Shown piece after piece: positions 43,679 to 52,922 of a stretch of DNA of 64,000 bases. Source of the stretch: an uncultured Bacteroidota bacterium (GTDB lineage Bacteria > Bacteroidota > Bacteroidia > Bacteroidales > VadinHA17); the NCBI GenBank assembly GCA_903844815.1, contig CAIMVD010000156.1:49451-113450 (forward strand), in the 5' to 3' direction. A model generated the notes under the pieces. That model did no database searches. It was not told the origin of the DNA and saw only the letters and a list, made by a program, of their open reading frames with translations. How positions within the stretch are numbered: position 1 is the first letter of the stretch; each line of letters starts with the position of its first letter. The position numbers were made by a program, and so were the translations under genes.

Positions 43679-43966
43679 TTATTTCTTAACGTGTGATTTC
43701 ACTTTTGTTATGAAAGATTTCGCTGGCTTGAAAGCTGGTATATTATGTGCAGGAATAATAATTGTAGTATTCTTGGAAATATTCCTTGCAGTTTTCTTAG
43801 CCCTTTTCTTTACAATGAAGCTCCCAAAACCCCTGAGATATACATTATTACCTTTTACCATTGAATCCTTAACAGTTTCCATTAAGGCTTCAACAGTCTT
43901 CTGTACTGTAACCTTTTCTATACCAGTGTTCTTGGCAATTTCATTAACGATGTCTGCTTTAGTCAT
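43679..43966 (-). CDS. HU-family DNA-binding protein
   Basis: 95-aa histone-like protein. Typical pattern: MTKADIVNEIAKNTGIEKVT, helices, then VYLRGFGSFIVKKRAKKTAR (GFG(S)F motif), and the DNA-arm region ending in IPAFKPAKSFITKVK (Pro-rich FxPxKxF). Compacts and bends DNA. First gene before the tiny mS38-like gene and rng. Confidence 0.94.
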   Translation of the reverse strand: MTKADIVNEIAKNTGIEKVTVQKTVEALMETVKDSMVKGNNVYLRGFGSFIVKKRAKKTARNISKNTTIIIPAHNIPAFKPAKSFITKVKSHVKK

Positions 43967-44023
43967 TTTACGTGAAGTTTAAAATTCAACAAATTATTTT
44001 GAGTATCTGTTTTTTCAATCGTG

Positions 44024-44031
44024 CAAATATA
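44024..44031 (-). promoter_or_regulatory. Candidate -7 element for HU
   Basis: The minus strand reads TATATTTG (TAnnTTTG), 57 bp before the HU ATG. The -33 region is A/T-rich without a clear TTG. Confidence 0.4.
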
Positions 44032-44279
44032 AAAATATTATTTGTTTAAAAAGAAACACTTACAGAATAATTTTTTTTATTAATTTTATTAATGCCTTAA
44101 TTACAATGAAATAGAGATAGCCCATTATGGTATAACAAACCGCTATTGAAACATGAGGAAGGAAGCACTTATCACGTAACTTTGTGAATTGCCATATATC
44201 TGGAACGGGACGGATTAGTATTTCCTTATAGCCCTACTACACTGGCTCAGGGTGGGTTAGGCATTATTCTGCCAGCCGG

Positions 44280-44309
44280 TTGCAGTAAGTGGTTTTTTTC
44301 TTAACTTTA
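44280..44309 (+). promoter_or_regulatory. Bacteroidota-type promoter for ssb
   Basis: TTG at 44280-44282, 19-bp spacer, TAACTTTA at 44302-44309 (one mismatch to TAnnTTTG), 38 bp before the ssb ATG. Confidence 0.6.
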
Positions 44310-44347
44310 CAAACCTGAATGCGAAAAGAAATTAATAACGCAACTAT

Positions 44348-44872
44348 ATGTCAATCAACAAGGTTATACTCGTAGGCCATGTAGGCAAGGACCCCGTAGT
44401 CCGATACTTCGATAAAGGAGTAGCCAAGGCAACTTTCCCTTTGGCAACAAGCGAAACATATACCAATCAGCAGGGTGAAACAATAACTTCGACGGAGTGG
44501 CACAATATTGTTCTATGGCGGTCGCTGGCTGAAGTTGCCGAAAAAACCATCAAAAAAGGAGCCCAGATCTACCTTGTGGGCAAAATCAAGACCCGATCGT
44601 ATGTCGACAAAGATGGTGTAAATAAGTATATTACAGAAATACTTGCCGATGCTTTGCTGCTTCTTGAGAAGAAGCAGGGACCTGTTGGAAGTTCACAAAG
44701 TCAGGCAGGCGGGAACTCGCAGGTCTCAGCGGTCCATGAACCCTCAGAAAGCTATGGCACAGTCAATGATAATACTAGAAAAACTCAGAATACTCCTGCT
44801 GATGAACCGGATGATGATTTCGGGAAAAATGCTTATGGAGCCGGACAGAATGAGGATGATCTGCCCTTTTAG
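44348..44872 (+). CDS. ssb: Single-stranded DNA-binding protein
   Basis: 174 aa. OB-fold start MSINKVILVGHVGKDPVVRY, then TEWHNIVLWRSLAEVAEKTI and GAQIYLVGKIKTRSYVDKDG. A flexible Ser/Gln/Asn-rich linker follows, and the acidic partner-binding tip EDDLPF ends the protein. First gene of ssb-gldE-gldD, an order typical of Bacteroidota. Confidence 0.96.
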   Translation: MSINKVILVGHVGKDPVVRYFDKGVAKATFPLATSETYTNQQGETITSTEWHNIVLWRSLAEVAEKTIKKGAQIYLVGKIKTRSYVDKDGVNKYITEILADALLLLEKKQGPVGSSQSQAGGNSQVSAVHEPSESYGTVNDNTRKTQNTPADEPDDDFGKNAYGAGQNEDDLPF

Positions 44873-44899
44873 AATTACCTTCATCAAATAAAAACGCAA

Positions 44900-46240
44900 T
44901 TGGAACTGGAACTTTCTCTTTCCTATATATGGCTTATTACGGGGATTTCTGTAAATCCTGCCGATATTAAGATAATTGTCGGTTTCATAATACTCATTGC
45001 CCTGCTGCTAGGCTCTGCCCTGATGTCGGGCTCGGAAGTTGCTTATTTCTCGTTCAGACCCGAGGATATTGAAAAATTCAGAAACCACAAAAACAAAAAA
45101 GCACAGTCTGCTCTGAAACTTTACAATGACCCTGAAAAGCTACTGAGTACCATTCTTGTTGCCAACAATACAATTAATATTGCTATTGTTTTCCTGGCGG
45201 CATACCTTAGCCATTCGCTGTTTGTTTATACTTCTGAAGTGGCCGGATTCATAATCGATGCCGTGGTAATAACATTTATCCTCCTGTTTTTCGGTGAGGT
45301 AATGCCAAAAGTATATGCTGCCGGGAATCACGTTGCAGTAGCTTTATTTATGGCTGTTCCCCTCACAATTCTTAAAAAGATTTTTAAGCCTGTAACATCA
45401 ATCCTTATATTCTCCTCCTCCTTTGCAAAAAAAAGAGCAGGTATTCACCGATCGAATATTAGTATGGATGACCTGTCGGATGCTCTGGAACTTACATCTG
45501 AGAATCTGGATGAGGACGAGAAGATACTTAAGGGTATTCTTAATTTTGGCAACATAAACGTAAGTGCAATAATGTGTCCGCGTATTGATGTAACGGCTAT
45601 CGACATCAAATTGGGATTCGACAAGATCATGCCCCTCATGATTAATTCGGGCTTTTCAAGGATCCCGGTATATTCCGGGACCTTCGATACGGTAAAGGGC
45701 ATTTTGTATGCAAAGGATATTCTTCCATACACAGGAAATGCAGGCAGCTTCAAATGGCAGGCCTTATTGCGTCCGCCCTATTTCATTCCTGCAACAAAGA
45801 AGATCAACGAGCTGCTTAAGGAGTTTCAGGCCAGAAAGATACACATGGCGGTTGTAATCGATGAATATGGAGGAACTTCGGGCATTATTACCCTTGAAGA
45901 CATACTTGAAGAAATAGTCGGTGAAATAACCGACGAAAGCGACGAAGACGAAACAATGTTCAGAAAAGTTGATGAAAAAACTTATATTTTTGAAGGCAAG
46001 ATTCTGCTTAACGATTTTTGCAAGATCATCGGCATTGAAGAAGGTGTATTTGAAGAAGTGAGAGGTGAGTCTGAAACGCTGGCAGGATTAATACTTGAAC
46101 TTACAGGTGAGATACCCGAGAAAGATCAGATAATAATACATGACAATTTTATCTTCAGTATTCTGTCAGCCGACAAAAGGCGAATAAAGGAAATCCGTGT
46201 TGAAATAAATAATGAGAATGGAAAGACTGAAAGGGAGTAG
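44900..46240 (+). CDS. gldE: GldE, CNNM/CorC-type membrane protein of the gliding/T9SS group
   Basis: 446 aa with TTG start at 44900 (no in-frame ATG nearby upstream of the first membrane segment). N-terminal DUF21 region with about four membrane segments (ALMSGSEVAYFSFRPEDIEK), a CBS pair (MCPRIDVTAIDIKLGFDKIM; FQARKIHMAVVIDEYGGTSG), and a CorC_HlyC C-terminal domain. In flavobacteria GldE works with the lipoprotein GldD in gliding and type IX secretion; the adjacency to gldD supports the name. Overlaps gldD by 29 bp. Confidence 0.88.
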   Translation: MELELSLSYIWLITGISVNPADIKIIVGFIILIALLLGSALMSGSEVAYFSFRPEDIEKFRNHKNKKAQSALKLYNDPEKLLSTILVANNTINIAIVFLAAYLSHSLFVYTSEVAGFIIDAVVITFILLFFGEVMPKVYAAGNHVAVALFMAVPLTILKKIFKPVTSILIFSSSFAKKRAGIHRSNISMDDLSDALELTSENLDEDEKILKGILNFGNINVSAIMCPRIDVTAIDIKLGFDKIMPLMINSGFSRIPVYSGTFDTVKGILYAKDILPYTGNAGSFKWQALLRPPYFIPATKKINELLKEFQARKIHMAVVIDEYGGTSGIITLEDILEEIVGEITDESDEDETMFRKVDEKTYIFEGKILLNDFCKIIGIEEGVFEEVRGESETLAGLILELTGEIPEKDQIIIHDNFIFSILSADKRRIKEIRVEINNENGKTERE

Positions 46241-46823
46241 TCTGGTTGCAATGATGATCCTTATGTCACTGTGCACCAGCTGCAGGAATGTTGTAATACC
46301 CCGGCCAAAAGGATATTTCAGGATCGACCTGCCGGAAAAGAATTACATTAAATTCAATGATCAGTCAGATGTAAAGAACGGTATGCCTTTTTCCTTCGAG
46401 TATCCCTCATACGGAAACCTGTCGTTCAACGTCGACAACAGGAATGAACCGGGATGGTTCAATATTGAATTTCCCCGGTACAAGGCCAGAATATACCTGA
46501 CTTACAAGGAAATAGATAATAATTTCGACGGTCTTATGGAACAGACCTATAAGATGAATGTGAAGAATCATATCTCAAAGGCCGATGCCATTGATGAAAA
46601 GATCTTCAATAATCAGGTTAATAAAGTCTATGGGATCCTCTACGATCTGAAGGGTAACACAGCCTCCGCCGTACAGTTTTATGTTACTGACAGCACCAGG
46701 CATTACCTCAGAGGCTCTCTGTATTTCTCAGCAGAACCCGACGCGGATTCATTGGCCCCCGTTATCGGATTCTTCAGGGACGACATCATTCATCTGATTG
46801 AGACAGTTAAATGGAAAAAATAA
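46212..46823 (+). CDS. gldD: GldD, gliding-motility/T9SS lipoprotein
   Basis: 203 aa. Signal with lipobox (SLCTSC), then the GldD signature RPKGYFRIDLPEKNYIKF, and a compact beta domain (ARIYLTYKEIDNNFDGLMEQ). Either of two Met (46212, 46218) may start it. GldD is required for gliding and secretion in Flavobacterium; in non-gliding Bacteroidales it serves the type IX system. Confidence 0.92.
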   Translation: MRMERLKGSSLVAMMILMSLCTSCRNVVIPRPKGYFRIDLPEKNYIKFNDQSDVKNGMPFSFEYPSYGNLSFNVDNRNEPGWFNIEFPRYKARIYLTYKEIDNNFDGLMEQTYKMNVKNHISKADAIDEKIFNNQVNKVYGILYDLKGNTASAVQFYVTDSTRHYLRGSLYFSAEPDADSLAPVIGFFRDDIIHLIETVKWKK

Positions 46824-46838
46824 CGAGATCTTTATAAA

Positions 46839-47507
46839 ATGGGGTGTATCACTAAACATTATCTCAACGAGTACTCTCTTTTAGGCGTGTGGAAGATCGA
46901 AGAGGATCTTGCCGCCCTATCGGAACTCGTTGAATTGGATAATGAAGAGAAAAAAAGGTTCAACAGCTTCAGCAGCACTTCGAGGAAACTTGAATTCCTC
47001 AGCGTCAGGGCACTTCTTGCGGAACTGCTCGGGAAAGAGGCAAGAATCGTATACAACAAGAATAATAAGCCTTTCCTGAAGGATGGTTCAAGGTTCATAA
47101 GCATTTCACACTCACATAAACTAACGGCTATACTACTCAGCACAAATGAAAAAGTAGGAATAGACCTGGAATACATGAGCAGCAATATTACCGCCATCGC
47201 ACTCAAATTCCTTAACCGAAAGGAAAAAGTGGCTAAGGAACAGGAAAAACGCAAATATCACCTTTATATTCACTGGTGCGCCAAAGAGGCGTTATACAAA
47301 ATCTGCGACAAGGAAGGTATAAGCTTAAGGAAGAATATCACAATAGAGCCTTTTGATGTAATGGAATCGGGTGAAATTAAAGGGCAGGTAAAGACGGATA
47401 AAATAAATGAAAAATTCGAGCTCTTCTATTCAAAATATGATAACTATGCTATAGTTTGGACAAAGAAAAACTGGGAGAACCTGACTGAAACTACACATAA
47501 AAAATAA
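46839..47507 (+). CDS. 4'-phosphopantetheinyl transferase
   Basis: Transfers the phosphopantetheine arm from CoA to carrier proteins. 222 aa, Sfp/AcpT-like pseudodimer: SISHSHKLTAILLS, the metal motif VGIDLEYM, and the WCAKEALYKI motif (W/KEAxxK). Fifteen bp after gldD; the likely activator of acyl carrier protein as the only candidate in the window. Confidence 0.9.
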   Translation: MGCITKHYLNEYSLLGVWKIEEDLAALSELVELDNEEKKRFNSFSSTSRKLEFLSVRALLAELLGKEARIVYNKNNKPFLKDGSRFISISHSHKLTAILLSTNEKVGIDLEYMSSNITAIALKFLNRKEKVAKEQEKRKYHLYIHWCAKEALYKICDKEGISLRKNITIEPFDVMESGEIKGQVKTDKINEKFELFYSKYDNYAIVWTKKNWENLTETTHKK

Positions 47508-47589
47508 AAAACATTTATTGTTATTATTTATGGTCAATACAATCAAGGATTTGATGAAGATTTTCAAATGAAACCAGATATACTTTTGA

Positions 47590-48318
47590 ATGAAACAAGA
47601 ACGATTTCCAGGTGAGAAAAGCATAGCCCTACTCCTCGACCCGGATAAAGCAAAAGATGATTCACTACGGAATATTCTGAAGATAGCAGACGACTGCCAG
47701 GCGGACTTCATTCTTGCAGGAGGAAGCCTCACGTCAGCTGGAATAGGGAACCTTATTGACAGGACCAGGGAATTAAGTTCCATCCCAATCGTCCTTTTCC
47801 CGGGCAACCTGCTTCAACTCACAACTAAAGCCGACAGGATAATGTTATTGTCGCTTATCTCAGGACGAAATCCTGAACTGCTGATCGGAAACCATGTAAT
47901 TGCGGCACCTCATCTTAAAGATGTCAGGGATAAGCTTGTTCCGGTCGGATACATATTAGTAAGTTGCGGCCCCAGAACTTCAGTGGAGTATATCAGCCAG
48001 ACGGAAGCCATCCCTTCCGACAAAACCGAAATTGCAGTTGCTACTGCTCTGGCTGGTGAAATGCTGGGTCTGAAGATGATATATCTCGAAGCGGGAAGCG
48101 GCGCTGCTAATCATGTCCCTCTTGAAATGATTCGTTCTGTTCACGACAACATCTCCATCCCTTTGGCAGTTGGAGGCGGAATTAGAACAGCCGGGGAAGT
48201 AAAAGACATCTTCGCTGCCGGAGCTGACCTTATAATCCTTGGAAACGGCTGTGAGAAGAATCCTGCCCTGCTCTCGGAAGCTTGCAGGATAAGGGATGAG
48301 TTCAGAAAAATCCAATAA
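47590..48318 (+). CDS. Geranylgeranylglyceryl/heptaprenylglyceryl phosphate synthase
   Basis: 242-aa (beta/alpha)8 enzyme joining a prenyl diphosphate to sn-glycerol-1-phosphate, the first step of archaeal-type ether lipids. Motifs: LLLDPDKAKDDS (metal/G1P site), FILAGGSLTSAG, VLFPGNLLQL, IYLEAGSGAANHVP, PLAVGGGIRTAGEVKDI and LGNGCEKNP. This is the bacterial group-II/GGGPS type known in Bacteroidota. Product use in this organism is unknown. Its stop is 1 bp from that of the convergent phosphatase. Confidence 0.9.
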   Translation: MKQERFPGEKSIALLLDPDKAKDDSLRNILKIADDCQADFILAGGSLTSAGIGNLIDRTRELSSIPIVLFPGNLLQLTTKADRIMLLSLISGRNPELLIGNHVIAAPHLKDVRDKLVPVGYILVSCGPRTSVEYISQTEAIPSDKTEIAVATALAGEMLGLKMIYLEAGSGAANHVPLEMIRSVHDNISIPLAVGGGIRTAGEVKDIFAAGADLIILGNGCEKNPALLSEACRIRDEFRKIQ

Positions 48319-48319
48319 T

Positions 48320-49990
48320 TTATCTCGATAATTCAAACATTGGCTCCCCTGTACATGCATTGGGAGAAGGCACCTTGCACAGCGATGATAATGTGGCTGC
48401 AATATCGGTCATATTGACCTTGCGGGTTACAGTCGACCTGTTCACAGTCCAGCCATACCATATCAACGGAACATGGTTATCATACTCGTAGGGCGAATTA
48501 TGATTTGTGACATAGTCTCCGTCCCTTTCCACCCAACCCGGATTAAGCGTAACGATAACGTCTCCTGACCTTTGCGGATTGAAATTATTAATGATCTTCT
48601 TAAGGTTGCCGTTGCCAAAATCGTTGGCCTCAAAAGCTGAATAGGGATAGGCAGCGGCCACTCCTGTAAACTGGACCAGAAACCTGGCTACCTTCTTCTG
48701 CACATCTTCAAGTGAAAGCCTTGCATCCTCGATAAGTGTCCTGTTAAGAAAAATCTGTCTTTCGGAATATCCTTTTACCCAGTTGCCTTCGCCATAAACC
48801 GCATTCAGATAACTCCTCAGAAGCTGCAATGCCTGATTCTGCCTGAAGTAACCGGCAGGTATCCTGTTTTTTTCCAACACGGCCGGGATCTCTGAGATAC
48901 CATGGGCAGAGGTGAAATATATCAGAACATTCTTCTTCCCCAGACTGTCGACAACATATGCCAGAAGGTCCTTAATATCACCATCGAGCCGGAGTATTGC
49001 ATCTCCCATCTCAACTGATGATGGTCCGAACCGGTGGCCAATGTAATCCGTTGAAGTGTAACAAACAGAAAGATAGTCTGTCACATCGTCCTTGCCAAGA
49101 CCTTCCTTCTCCATTAGCTTTATGGCAAATTTGGTTGTAAACGAATTACCATAAGGCGTTTCGCGAAGAAGAGAGTAGTCAGCCTTCGAACTTCCGTTGT
49201 ACTTTACCCTGATCTTCTTCAGATCATAGGGAAAATTGTTATTTGAGTTGAAGCCCGTCTCAAAACTGTTCGAATCCGGAAGGCAATCTGCGTAATCCTT
49301 AGCCGGTCTCAACAGGTCCCACGTACCCGAAAGATAAGATTCAGAATAGCCTGTCGCATTAAAATCAGCAACCCATGATGGCAGTGATTTGAGGTAATAG
49401 GTGCTTGTCATCCAGGTACCTGAGGTATTGTCAAACCAATATACCCCGTCAGCCGAATGACCGGTTGACAGTATTGCCGAATTGTCCTTTATGCCAACAC
49501 CGAATACTTTGGCGTTTTTATTGGTAGCCATCTCAAGTTCATCGGAGAAAGTCGATGCCTGAAGGTTTACCGGAGAATTAAGCCCCGACTCGAAACTGCC
49601 TCCAACCGGATTAACCTCAAGGTCTCTTGTGCAATAGATTAACTCATTCTTCAATGGAAGAAACCAGTTATCGGAAGTTATACCATGATACGAAGGTTCG
49701 GTACCGGTAGATATAGTTGCATGCCCCGATGCCGACTGTGTGAGCATATATTCAAATGAGGCATTCCTGAAATAGGTGCCTTCATTAAGCAGCCTTTTTA
49801 TTCCATCCTCTCCAAACCTGTCCCTGAACCTTTCAAGCTGATCGAACTTAAGCTGCTCCACAACAATCCCTATGACCAGGCGTGGCTTGTCGGGCGGGAG
49901 GTAAGCACCCTGCCCTGACGATCTTAAAAAAAATGATATCATTACAACGATACCTGATAATAGTTTCTTTACTCCCCCTTGATTTTTCAT
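48320..49990 (-). CDS. PafA-type alkaline phosphatase/phosphodiesterase (secreted)
   Basis: 556 aa, with an N-terminal signal (…MISFFLRSSGQG). Alkaline-phosphatase superfamily: DKPRLVIGIVVEQLKFDQL with a metal residue, the nucleophile region MLTQSASGHATISTGTEPSY, FTSAHGISEIP and the C-terminal WVERDGDYVTNHNSPYEYDN with HVPLIWYG. Resembles PafA, the phosphate-independent periplasmic phosphatase of flavobacteria. Releases phosphate from organic esters in the periplasm. Confidence 0.85.
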   Translation of the reverse strand: MKNQGGVKKLLSGIVVMISFFLRSSGQGAYLPPDKPRLVIGIVVEQLKFDQLERFRDRFGEDGIKRLLNEGTYFRNASFEYMLTQSASGHATISTGTEPSYHGITSDNWFLPLKNELIYCTRDLEVNPVGGSFESGLNSPVNLQASTFSDELEMATNKNAKVFGVGIKDNSAILSTGHSADGVYWFDNTSGTWMTSTYYLKSLPSWVADFNATGYSESYLSGTWDLLRPAKDYADCLPDSNSFETGFNSNNNFPYDLKKIRVKYNGSSKADYSLLRETPYGNSFTTKFAIKLMEKEGLGKDDVTDYLSVCYTSTDYIGHRFGPSSVEMGDAILRLDGDIKDLLAYVVDSLGKKNVLIYFTSAHGISEIPAVLEKNRIPAGYFRQNQALQLLRSYLNAVYGEGNWVKGYSERQIFLNRTLIEDARLSLEDVQKKVARFLVQFTGVAAAYPYSAFEANDFGNGNLKKIINNFNPQRSGDVIVTLNPGWVERDGDYVTNHNSPYEYDNHVPLIWYGWTVNRSTVTRKVNMTDIAATLSSLCKVPSPNACTGEPMFELSR

Positions 49991-50085
49991 ACCAGCAGAA
50001 AACAGATGCGTATATTTAATATATGATTGTCCTGAAATAAAAGTCAGGCAAAAATACTTGTTTTAATTTCAGATGCAAATGAAGA

Positions 50086-51783
50086 TTAGTTTTTAATGAC
50101 GATGAACCTTGCATTGTATGAGATACCTTCGGTTTTATTGCGGAAGACGACTACATATGCTCCTGCCGGTAACAATTTTACTGACAGAATAACCGGCGTA
50201 TAGGGGTATGATTCAATATCATAGTCTGAAAATACGGTACCTGTTGAATTTACAATTTTAATATTAAGACTTCCATGCACAGAAAGGGGCAGAACTGCCC
50301 TGATCTCAGATACAGCGGGGTTGGGATACAGGAAGGGTGACCCGGGATTTGTTGTATCAACACTATTCATTACCCTGACCATTTTTACATTAAGATCTGT
50401 AGATTTTCCATCCACTGCCTCAACTCCGTTTACACTGGTAGTATAATAACCCGGAGCCGAAAAGGAGAGGTTCCATAACCCCGGAGACAGAAGCCTTGTA
50501 AAATTGCCAGAGAGTTTATCGGAATAGACTTGTGAACTATCCCTGTCGTGCCCCTGAATAGAAACAGTTGCCTCAACCGGTTCATTTGTCGCGTCATCCT
50601 TCACCTTGCCATGTATGCCATATAATGCATTTCCGAGATAACCGACAAGTGAGTTCCTGTTATTCTCCCATAACTGAGCCAATTGTGACACAGGAGTTAC
50701 ATAATTATTATCGAGTTCAATTGTAACTTCCCTGCCCCGGAGTTCATAAGTAACAAAATCCTGCCGCCCGCCAAAAATGGTATACCACTTGTATCCGTTT
50801 GTTACCCCGTTGTCAAGAAATGTCATGTAACCGGCAGGTGAATTTAGATGCACAGTGTCGGCATATTTTCTGCTTACCAGCCGAAACCACTCATCATCCG
50901 CATGAAGCCGCGGCCACCTGTCCCATGGATAGTTGACAACCTCATCGCCCGAATGAAAATTTGCAGAGATCACAAACCTGTGTTTCCTCATGAAACCGAC
51001 CATATCCCTGGTTTCCTTTTGCAATATAACGGCAGGTACTTCAGGATCGGGGAAATTACGGTTAAGATCTACCCCGTTTGCATTGAATCTTACAGGACTG
51101 GAAATTGAGTTCCCTCTGTTGTAGGTACCATCAGGATTTGCCAGGGGATTGATCCAGATCTCCAGGTTATCAATCAGGTTCCTTATCCTGCTGTTCTGAC
51201 TGTATTGTTTAAGCAGGTAATCAGCCAGTCTCAGCATCAGCACAAAACCACCAGTTTCATCGCCGTGTATCGTGGATGTATAAAAAACCTCAGGTTCATC
51301 TTCATCAACTCCGGCATTGTCAGAGATTTTAAGTGCAAGCACGAGTCTTCCGTCGATGCTTGTTCCAATAGTATCGATTTTGCAGAGTGAAGGATAACCT
51401 GTGCTGAAGCTTTGCAGGATTGAATCATACTGGGAATAGGTGGGATAACTGTTCCACTCCATTGCCTGCCGGAGGCCGGAGGCCGTTAATATTCCCTTTG
51501 CTTCAGTTACTTCTTCAACAGTGTATGAGTAATCCTGCCTGATAAACCAATCGACAGTCAAAGGGGATAGAACAGCGTATAGTATTTTCCCCTTAACTGA
51601 TTCGACTGATATATATTGTGAGAGAAGACTGGCAGACTTAAATCCCGGATATGGGATAGCCACCCTTGCCTGCCTGTACCGGTTGACAATCTCGCGTAAC
51701 CTGTCATCATTGCTGTTCTGCGGATAACATTTAAATGAAAAAACCGTGAATAGAAACAGCAATATGACCAGTCGCCTTATCAT
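50086..51783 (-). CDS. Secreted M14 zinc carboxypeptidase with T9SS sorting domain
   Basis: 565 aa: signal peptide (…FLFTVFSFKCYPQ), propeptide-like stretch, then a metallocarboxypeptidase domain with zinc motif TIHGDETGGFVLMLRLADYL, NPDGTYNRGNS and NGVDLNRNFPDPEVP, the second zinc His in ISANFHSGDEVVNYPWD, and the catalytic Glu in VTIELDNNYVTP. A carboxypeptidase-regulatory-like Ig domain (IHGKVKDDATNEPVEATVSI) follows, and the last about 80 residues are a type IX secretion C-terminal domain (FLYPNPAVSEIRAVLPLSVH). A T9SS cargo, 6 bp after ychF. Confidence 0.92.
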   Translation of the reverse strand: MIRRLVILLFLFTVFSFKCYPQNSNDDRLREIVNRYRQARVAIPYPGFKSASLLSQYISVESVKGKILYAVLSPLTVDWFIRQDYSYTVEEVTEAKGILTASGLRQAMEWNSYPTYSQYDSILQSFSTGYPSLCKIDTIGTSIDGRLVLALKISDNAGVDEDEPEVFYTSTIHGDETGGFVLMLRLADYLLKQYSQNSRIRNLIDNLEIWINPLANPDGTYNRGNSISSPVRFNANGVDLNRNFPDPEVPAVILQKETRDMVGFMRKHRFVISANFHSGDEVVNYPWDRWPRLHADDEWFRLVSRKYADTVHLNSPAGYMTFLDNGVTNGYKWYTIFGGRQDFVTYELRGREVTIELDNNYVTPVSQLAQLWENNRNSLVGYLGNALYGIHGKVKDDATNEPVEATVSIQGHDRDSSQVYSDKLSGNFTRLLSPGLWNLSFSAPGYYTTSVNGVEAVDGKSTDLNVKMVRVMNSVDTTNPGSPFLYPNPAVSEIRAVLPLSVHGSLNIKIVNSTGTVFSDYDIESYPYTPVILSVKLLPAGAYVVVFRNKTEGISYNARFIVIKN

Positions 51784-51789
51784 CAGGCA

Positions 51790-52887
51790 TCAGACATTAA
51801 ACCTGATATGCAGAATGTCGCCATCGCCGACAACATAGTTCTTTCCTTCTATAGCGAATTTGCCAGCCTCTTTACAGGCATGTTCCGATCCGAGAGTAAC
51901 AAAATCGTTATACTTCATAACTTCTGCCCTGATAAATCCTCTTTCAAGGTCGCTGTGAATTACTCCTGCAGCCATAGGAGCAGTCATTCCCCTTTTAATG
52001 GTCCATGCCCTTATTTCCATTGGTCCTACCGTAAAAAAAGTCTGCAGGTTAAGCATCCTGTAAGCGGCTCTTACAAGCTTATCAACTCCGGGCTCAGGCA
52101 AACCAGCATCCTTAAGGAATTCAAGCCTGTCCTCATCGCTTTCGAGTTCGGCTATCTCAGCCTCCGTAGCTCCGGCAATAATAATTATCTCTTCATTTTT
52201 TCCTTCAAGAAACTTCCTGACCCTTTCAACGTGGTTATTTCCGGTCAATGCCGACTTTTCATCAACATTACAAACATAAATGACAGGTTTCATCGTGAGA
52301 AGGAACAGATCCTCCACATGTTTTTTTTCTTCTTCCTTTACATCCAGAGTCCTGGCGTTGCTGAAATTCTCAAAATGATCCTTATACCTGGCAAGAACTT
52401 CCAGTCCGTGTTTGGCATCTTTGTCACCTGCCTTTGCAGCCCTTTCAAGCCTTTGCATCTTTTTTTCAACCGACTCAAGGTCCTTAACCTGAAGCTCCAG
52501 GTCAACGGTCTCAAGGTCCCTTACAGGATCGACAGAACCTTCAATATGGGCCAGAGCCTCATCGTCGAAGCAGCGTAACACGTGAATAAGGGCATCGGTA
52601 TTCCTGATGTCGGCAAGGAATTTGTTTCCTACCCCCTCCCCTTTATTCGATCCTTTTGCCAGACCCGGGATGTCGACTATTTCAACCGTAACATGAACAA
52701 TCCTGTCGGTAACCTGGTGTTTTTCAAGTTCATATAAGCGAGGGTCAGGTACCTTAACCACACCAATATTCGATTTTGTAGCACTGTAAGCAAAAGAGCT
52801 TATTTCACCTTTTGTATTGGAGATGCAGTTAAAGATAGTCGTCTTTCCGACGTTAGTAATTCCAATTATTCCACATTGAAGAGCCAT
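51790..52887 (-). CDS. ychF: Redox-regulated ATPase/GTPase YchF
   Basis: 365 aa Obg-family protein that binds ATP in preference to GTP. G1 GITNVGKTTIFNCIS, G3 DIPGLAKGSNKGEGVGN, a coiled-coil insertion (LQVKDLESVEKKMQRLERAA), the NVDEKSA motif where other GTPases have NKxD, and the C-terminal TGS domain (LQTFFTVGPMEIRAWTIKRG; KYNDFVTLGS). Complete. Confidence 0.95.
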   Translation of the reverse strand: MALQCGIIGITNVGKTTIFNCISNTKGEISSFAYSATKSNIGVVKVPDPRLYELEKHQVTDRIVHVTVEIVDIPGLAKGSNKGEGVGNKFLADIRNTDALIHVLRCFDDEALAHIEGSVDPVRDLETVDLELQVKDLESVEKKMQRLERAAKAGDKDAKHGLEVLARYKDHFENFSNARTLDVKEEEKKHVEDLFLLTMKPVIYVCNVDEKSALTGNNHVERVRKFLEGKNEEIIIIAGATEAEIAELESDEDRLEFLKDAGLPEPGVDKLVRAAYRMLNLQTFFTVGPMEIRAWTIKRGMTAPMAAGVIHSDLERGFIRAEVMKYNDFVTLGSEHACKEAGKFAIEGKNYVVGDGDILHIRFNV

Positions 52888-52914
52888 CAGTCGATTATTA
52901 AGTGTTTATGTCTG

Positions 52915-52922
52915 CAAATTTA
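52915..52922 (-). promoter_or_regulatory. Candidate -7 element for ychF
   Basis: The minus strand reads TAAATTTG (TAnnTTTG), 27 bp before the ychF ATG. No TTG at exactly 19 bp. Confidence 0.45.

Larger units (their letters stand above)
43967..44347. other. Intergenic gap (381 bp) between divergent HU and ssb
   Basis: No open frame of note. It holds candidate promoters for HU (minus) and ssb (plus) and a further exact TAnnTTTG (TAACTTTG, 44177-44184, plus) without a TTG at proper spacing. In related genomes the gene mutY normally lies between HU and ssb; nothing resembling it is visible here. Confidence 0.6.

Noticed and set aside
46859..47254. Antisense frame opposite the phosphopantetheinyl transferase
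   Set aside because: Ser/Leu-rich translation typical of the complement of Lys/Glu-rich coding; the transferase has clear motifs.
51808..52578. Antisense open frame of 256 codons opposite ychF
   Set aside because: ychF has all its motifs on the other strand; the antisense translation is Ser/Phe/Leu-rich without any family pattern.
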